Origin: Chrysomallon squamiferum
Taxonomy: Eukaryota; Mollusca; Gastropoda; Neomphalida; Peltospiridae
Assembly (NCBI GenBank): GCA_012295275.1
Contig: CM022677.1
Location: 2,669,698-2,733,697, forward strand
Direction: 5' to 3'
DNA: 64,000 nt
Positions within the stretch are counted from its first letter, which is position 1. Every line of letters starts with the position of its first letter. The translations under genes and the position numbers were made by a program. The notes below the pieces were generated by a model, which saw only the letters and a program-made list of their open reading frames with translations, had not been told where the DNA came from and made no database searches. Positions 58,612-64,000 of the stretch are shown piece by piece.

Positions 58612-59107
58612 ATGATTAAAGGAATACAAAAATGAAAATATATTTAATTAATTTTAATAAGATTTGCAGAATAAATATAGTAAATAAATAAATAAGAATA
58701 AAAACTAAAAAAAATGTATCTAGTAACTTAAATTTAGTGAAATAAAATTAGTTAAAACCAGTAAAACAAAATTGTAAAATTAAAACTAACCTGACTTGTT
58801 TGATGAATGTTGAGTCTCAGCGGATTGTTTCCTTGGAATTATCTCCCCTGATGTTGTTGGTTCAAAATCAGAAGAAAAAGATGGTCTGGAGAAAAGTATG
58901 GAAGTTGACAATTTTGGCGTAGTTGCTGCGGTTGTTTTCTGTGTCTGTTTCGCAGGTGTTGCCACCGATGTGGATGTTGTTGCTGGTGTAGTTACATTAT
59001 CTGTAAATACATAAAAGACTGTCTCAAGAAGACGTTTGTTGTTTTGTTTTTGTTTTATTAAAAGTTTGTATGTCATCTTTTAACTTTATTATTATTATTA
59101 TTATTAT

Positions 59108-59140
<33 letters not shown>

Positions 59141-60119
59141 CTGTAGTAGTAGTAGTAATAATTGTAGTATTAGTATTAGTAGATATAGTAGCAGTAGTTT
59201 AAATTATAGATAGCTATTATTTCACAACACATTTATACATACATGCATAAACATATATATTATATACGTATTATGTACATACATACACAGATACATGCCT
59301 ATGATACATAATACTGTTACATTTTACAAAAATAAGTACATACAAACATACAAATACACAAGCACATACCTAGAGATATAGATATTTATATAAGGGTCTC
59401 TTTGTCTATAATCATTTTTAACTAATAAACAAAACGACTTTTTAACAATTTGTTTTACCGTGTTATTTTATACTCACATTTCTGACAAACAGCTGGATTT
59501 TTCTGGTCTGATTTGTAACTGTAATATAATCTGTAATTTTTTGTTAAACCGACCATCCTTTTAAAATCACTTTTAGAATCTGGTTTTCTTAACGATGCCA
59601 CACTACCTGCAAGATTTAAAACAAGTGTGATAGAATTTTGTTTTACACAGAGGAAGAAGTAACAATAAATACTGAATGTCTATTCTTTGTCGTTTTCAGC
59701 AGCAACACGAACATCAGTTAAATAAAGATTATCAAGAACAATGAAAAGATAAATATAACTAACACACAAAGACCCAAACACATACTTCCACACAAACACA
59801 ACACAAGATGTATACACATTTCTGACAACAATTTACCATCAATCCACAGCAGTTTGACATCTCTGTGGAGTCCAATCCAGTAGTAAAGATTTGTTTGTAG
59901 CAGATTCTGCAGTGATGAGACTGTACTGCTGCTTACTTTAAACATGTCAAAATGTCTGCTTGCATAGTTCCATGACATCCTCCACCGTGAAATACAAGTT
60001 TCAGAATCCCAGTAACAATCTAAAAACAGATAATGAAAATGATGTTATAATGAAGGAATATTTCAATTTATTTTATTATTTATATTACATAGTTCTTCAT
60101 TATTATTAGCAGTAATAGT

Positions 60120-60174
<55 letters not shown>

Positions 60175-63100
60175 GTCATTATCAGATTATTTATTTATTT
60201 ATTTATGAACTTTGTTAAAACTGTTACCTGTATAAAGTGTATATGCTCTGTAGCTGTCACAGTTTTGAAAACCAATTGTAAAATTGCCAGAATTGAACTT
60301 GACGTAGCCGCAGCGCTTGATTCCGTCAGCGCTGTCGTCGATTGTAACTGAAGACGGAAGATCTGTAATGAAGTAATTTTTATATTGTGATAATGATCAC
60401 TATATCGATGCATATTGATCCCAGACTTTATACATTCATTCATTATTGATTCGTTCGTTCTTTCGGACATCGTTTATTCATTCATTCGTGTGTTCGACTG
60501 ATGTTAATAAAATAATTTTAAAAAGATAAATATTTTAAAAATTATGTTAAAGTTGTTTGTGTACCTGTTCTATAAATAGAAATTGTATTTCTTCCTCCGC
60601 AGTATTCTTCATATGTCCCTGCACATCGAACTCGTTTTGTAGTTGACTTCACAGGACTTGCTGTGTCAGAGATTTCACAGTAACACCGCTTTCCCTACAA
60701 AACACGAAATAAATAACAATAATAACAAAAAATAACCTGGAATAAATGTGGAAATAAATTTACAATTAAAGTATGAACACAACAACAACAACGACAACAA
60801 CAACAATAAAAACAAGAGGAGTAATAATAATAATAATAATAATAACAATAATAATAATAACAATAAAAAGAAGGATATTGGTAGTAGTAGTGGTAGAAGT
60901 GGTAATAGTAGTAGAAGATGAAGTAGTTGTATTGGTTGCCGCAGTGACAGTTTAATTGTAGAAGTATATCTGTCTGTGTGTCCCATTTGTCTGTGTGTTA
61001 TTCAGGTAACCTAAAACAAGTATATATTTAACACTTTTTTATTTGAATTCAGACTTTATGAAGAGAAGAATTTACCAACCTGTAAACCAATTTTTCCATT
61101 GCTCGGTTTACATTGCTGGAAGCATTTAAAAGCATCATTGTCTTGTATTGAGTATTTACTACTCAAACTCCCAACATCGATATCTCCAACATACTGGAAT
61201 AATTTTTCATTGGAATCTGAAAACAATAACAACACACACACACACACAAAAATTAATTAATAATAAATAAGTAGAAATAATAAGAAGAATAAAAAAATTA
61301 AAAACAAAATAAAAGAAAAATAAAGCAACTATTTATTTATTTATTTATTTATTTATTTATTTGATGTGTATAGCTCTTATTAGTGGTTTAGTTGTGACTG
61401 TTGATGTCGTAGATTAGTGATTTTCAAACACTGTGCCGCTGCACACTAGTGTGCCGTGAGAGATTGTCAGGTGTGCCGTGGGAAATTATCCAAGTTAATT
61501 TAATTAGTCCAGAAAAAGAAATGATTGAGTTACTGCAGGTGAACTGCCATGGTTGAGTGTCTGTGTCTGGCGAAGTAATTAAATACTCTTCCATGTATTG
61601 ACCTTCAGGCTGCATCAGCGCCGCAATAATGACGTTGTTAACTTAAGACAACAGAATTAGTGATGTATTTGAGAGGTGACGTCGAGAAGACGTACAGCGA
61701 TAGACGAATATTTGAAAAGTAAATAATGAAGACTCCGAACTGGATCCTGGACAAAATTGTAACCCAGGTGAAAAGCGTAATATGTTGGTGCTGGTCAAAA
61801 GAAAGCAAACTCGCTGAGTTCAAGAAAACACAGTTAAAGTTATCTTTCGCTTCAATTTACTTTTACTGGGATCCTGCTGCACTAACTCTTTGCTTGGTGT
61901 GTGGGCAAAAGGTTAACAACAGTGCATAGTCAGAAACAAGCTTAAACACCATCTCCAAACGAAACATTCGTCACTACAAAGCAAGAACACAGACTAATTT
62001 CTTTTCCTGCGAAAAAACACGGAGGAACAGCAGGCTTTAGGAGAAAAACTACAACGGTGTCTGTGAGAGCTCTCAAAGCTAGTTACTTTGTAGCTGAACT
62101 TGTAGCCAAATTTGAGAAATACAATAAAACTACCTGACTTCAAAACCGTTGTAAATGTGATGTTCAGCCCTGACGCGGTTAAAGAAGTACTTAAAGTTCC
62201 TCTGTCAGATAACACAACTGCCAGACGTATTGATGACGTATTGAAAACACACAATCGTTGATAATGATTAAATTATAAAGTAAAACTTTAATAAAACAGT
62301 AAACTATTATTTATTTTGTAAACGACATTGAGATTAATAATAAAAGAATACCTACCAGTCCACATCCAAGGTGTAAACGTCTCTAAAGCTCCTACCCAAT
62401 ACTTTGTGTTGTATTTCATCTGAGAAAAAAGTTTGTCGTAGTCTAAACCAGAATGATGAACAACGAGTCTGCCTCCTGCCTCCTCACAGCCAGAATACGC
62501 TGCCTCCCACCAAGTTTGTTTTTTATCCAGTGTAAAATATTCTTCTAACATTTCTTCTTGTTTTCTGTCAGACCACGGACCTGTGTTCATTTATTAATAT
62601 TTATCTTAATTATTTATTTTGAAATATGTTGTAGAAATTTATAAATACTTACTTTTTTATGTTATGGTATGCTTTAATCAAGTTATGTTATATTGTAATA
62701 TGTAATATTGCTATGTTATTATTTTAGTTATATTATGTTATGTTATGTTATACTACAAGTTATAATTAAGTTATGTTAGCGTACATTATGTAATATAGAA
62801 TTTATAGTAAATATTTAATTTTTAAACGATGTTATAACGTGCTAGTTTATTCTATTATGTAAAGTTTTACTGTTATATTAAAACATGTTATCTTAAATCG
62901 AAACTCTGAGTTTGTCTGAGTTTGTTTTTGTTGTTGTTGTTATTAACTATGTTACCAGTATTTCATGTTAAAAATCCATTAAACATTCATTAGACATGAT
63001 TTTATAAAAAAAAGTCTGCTTTTTACCGCTTAAATATGATCGGCATGTATAAGAAATAAAAATTCTAAAATCCCTATTAATCAATAAATAAAACTTAAAT

Positions 63101-63266
63101 AAAATTTAACATTATAAGTTATCTCCCCTAGCCTTACACATATTTCAAATGACTTGAAGTACAACAAATAAATTAATTTTAAATAAATAAAAAACTTACT
63201 TAGTCTTTCTGCACCTGTAACCTGATTGTAGATCGTTAATATAATCACTGCTGTTAGTAAATTCAT
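57084..63266 (-). CDS. WSC/C-type-lectin-like transmembrane receptor, tandem copy 3, intact
   Basis: Ten exons with GT-AG borders: 63266-63200, 62580-62356, 61216-61080, 60694-60565, 60362-60228, 60019-59837, 59606-59478, 59000-58791, 58322-58247 and 57828-57084. They total 2037 nt, an open frame of 678 residues. The order is: signal peptide MNLLTAVIILTIYNQVTG; half lectin-like domain (residues about 23-97; TWWEAAYSGCEEAGGRLVV, YWVGALETFTPWMWT); WSC domain (about 98-186; KCFQQC, GLQGKRCYC, EEYCGGRNTISIY) lacking the usual first Cys; a 45-residue unknown module (CGYVKFNSGNFTIGFQNCDS); a lectin-like domain (about 231-335; YWIGLHRDVKLLWIDG, AVCQK) without EPN/QPD/WND calcium motifs; a Thr/Ser stalk; a Val-rich membrane helix (VVVLVVIVVVVVW) followed by TKR; and a tail of about 250 residues with NPSYEV, four YxxL motifs (YNNL, YNRL, YSHL, YNHL) and repeated DYD(T/S). 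Most introns are phase 1. WSC and lectin folds are carbohydrate-binding families. A surface recognition or signalling role is inferred. Confidence 0.87.
58380..58608. repeat. TTTTA repeats and poly(A) run in intron 8 of copy 3
   Basis: (TTTTA)n at 58389-58425 and 29 or more A at 58579-58608. Copy 2 intron 8 has no such A run. Confidence 0.9.
59083..59390. repeat. (ATT)n/(AGT)n and CATA-rich tract in intron 7 of copy 3
   Basis: (ATT)n at 59086-59108, (AGT)n at 59108-59155, then TACATACATAC-type repeats at 59235-59375. Confidence 0.9.
61415..62254 (+). mobile_element. Decayed hAT transposon in intron 2 of copy 3
   Basis: An 840-bp element between TCGTAGAT (61407-61414) and TCGTTGAT (62255-62262), an 8-bp target-site duplication with one mismatch, as expected for hAT. 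Ends are TAGTGATTTTCAAACACTGT and, in complement, TTGTGTGTTTTCAATACG. Plus-strand remnants of a ZBED5/Buster-like transposase are a BED-finger piece (LCLVCGQKVNNSA, near 61890-61928), ASYFVAELVAKFEKYNK (about 62080-62130) and LKVPLSDNTTARRIDDVLKT (about 62190-62250), in different frames with stops. The catalytic core and C-terminus are deleted. Confidence 0.82.
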
Positions 63267-63460
63267 TATTTCTTTTTGTTTTCTTCTCTTTATTTTTATT
63301 TACGAAACTTCTTACACAAGACGATGTAAAAACAGGTTTGTTTAAAGCAACCAGGAAGTAGATATTAATAGAAAGAGGAAAACAGGTCACGAGATAACAT
63401 TCGTCACTGAAACGTTCAGCCTACACACCTAGCAACCTGACAACACAAGTTTATCAATGA
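63267..63460 (-). promoter_or_regulatory. Conserved 5' flank of receptor copy 3
   Basis: Counterpart of 52945-53065, with the single-copy version of the block that is triplicated in copy 2. Probable 5' UTR and proximal promoter, supported only by conservation between array units. Confidence 0.4.
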
Positions 63461-63880
63461 ATGGATACGTGTATTACAGAATACACTGTTTGTAATTTTG
63501 TGTTGGTATAATTATAAGTGATACATCCATTTTATTAATGTAAGTAGCTTGAATTTATTTAAATAATAGCTTACTTTATTTGTATGTATTTATATGAGTC
63601 TGTCTTTGTACATAAATACATAAATATATACATGTACACATGCATACTTACATAATACATACAGGCATACATACATACTTCTAAAGATACCCTCATACAA
63701 ACACACCAAAATATAAATACGTACTGAGTTTAATTTCACAGGCACACTTATGGTCACTTTATTTGGAGACTTGAGGATGTCTCAAAGCTGATAAAATATG
63801 TGAAGATTTCGATATAATGACATAGTGTCTTATTTCAAAATACAACCTTTGACCTTTTACACGCAACATATCAGTCTTAG

Positions 63881-63881
63881 T

Positions 63882-63952
<71 letters not shown>
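63881..63952. repeat. (CT)n microsatellite
   Basis: About 36 CT dinucleotides followed by AATAAT repeats at the right edge of the window. Confidence 0.97.
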
Positions 63953-63956
<4 letters not shown>

Positions 63957-64000
63957 TAATAATAATAAATTGTTACAGTTATTGTTAATTTTATTATTAT

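Overview
The window looks like eukaryotic, probably molluscan, nuclear DNA. It is very AT-rich, packed with microsatellites and minisatellites, and its genes are split by GT-AG introns. It also carries many copies of the GGGAGATAACTC motif, which I associate with mollusc genomes. The species cannot be fixed from the sequence. There is no operon, CRISPR array, rRNA or tRNA gene that I can support.

Layout. 1-1.9 kb is a degenerate CA-rich minisatellite. 2.3-8.1 kb (minus) holds the 3' end of a leucine-rich-repeat gene of NLR type; its main LRR exon has been blown up by seven copies of a 64-bp tandem repeat. 8.25-9.4 kb is a module that recurs about 20 kb away at 28.3-29.35 kb, next to a second, poorly recognised minus-strand multi-exon gene (24.2-28.1 kb). 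13.5-14.5 kb and 29.8-30.75 kb are two minisatellites of about 43 bp beside a shared sequence block. 15.0-15.8 kb is a decayed hAT transposase, 16.6-16.85 kb a TA-flanked MITE, and 17.1-19.0 kb a 68-bp satellite bounded by direct repeats. 21.3-23.8 kb is a fold-back structure with arms of about 125 bp around a TCTA-rich core. 31.6-33.2 kb is a prolyl 4-hydroxylase alpha retropseudogene with a poly(A) tail, and an inverted fragment of the same gene lies at 31.0 kb.

The most notable part is 36.6-63.4 kb: a head-to-tail tandem array (all minus strand) of a cell-surface receptor gene. Copy 1 (36.6-37.45 kb) is a relic. Copy 2 (44.56-52.94 kb) is complete in exon content but has single-base frame breaks. 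Copy 3 (57.08-63.27 kb) can be spliced by eye into an intact 678-residue reading frame. Its order is signal peptide, half C-type-lectin-like domain, WSC domain, a short Cys-containing module, C-type-lectin-like domain, Thr/Ser stalk, transmembrane helix, and a cytoplasmic tail of about 250 residues built from roughly 26-residue repeats carrying YxxL and DYD motifs. This architecture suggests an invertebrate immune-type or adhesion signalling receptor family. Both large copies carry the same old hAT insertion in intron 2, so that insertion predates the duplication. The receptor reading is inferred from sequence; ligand and signalling partners are unknown.
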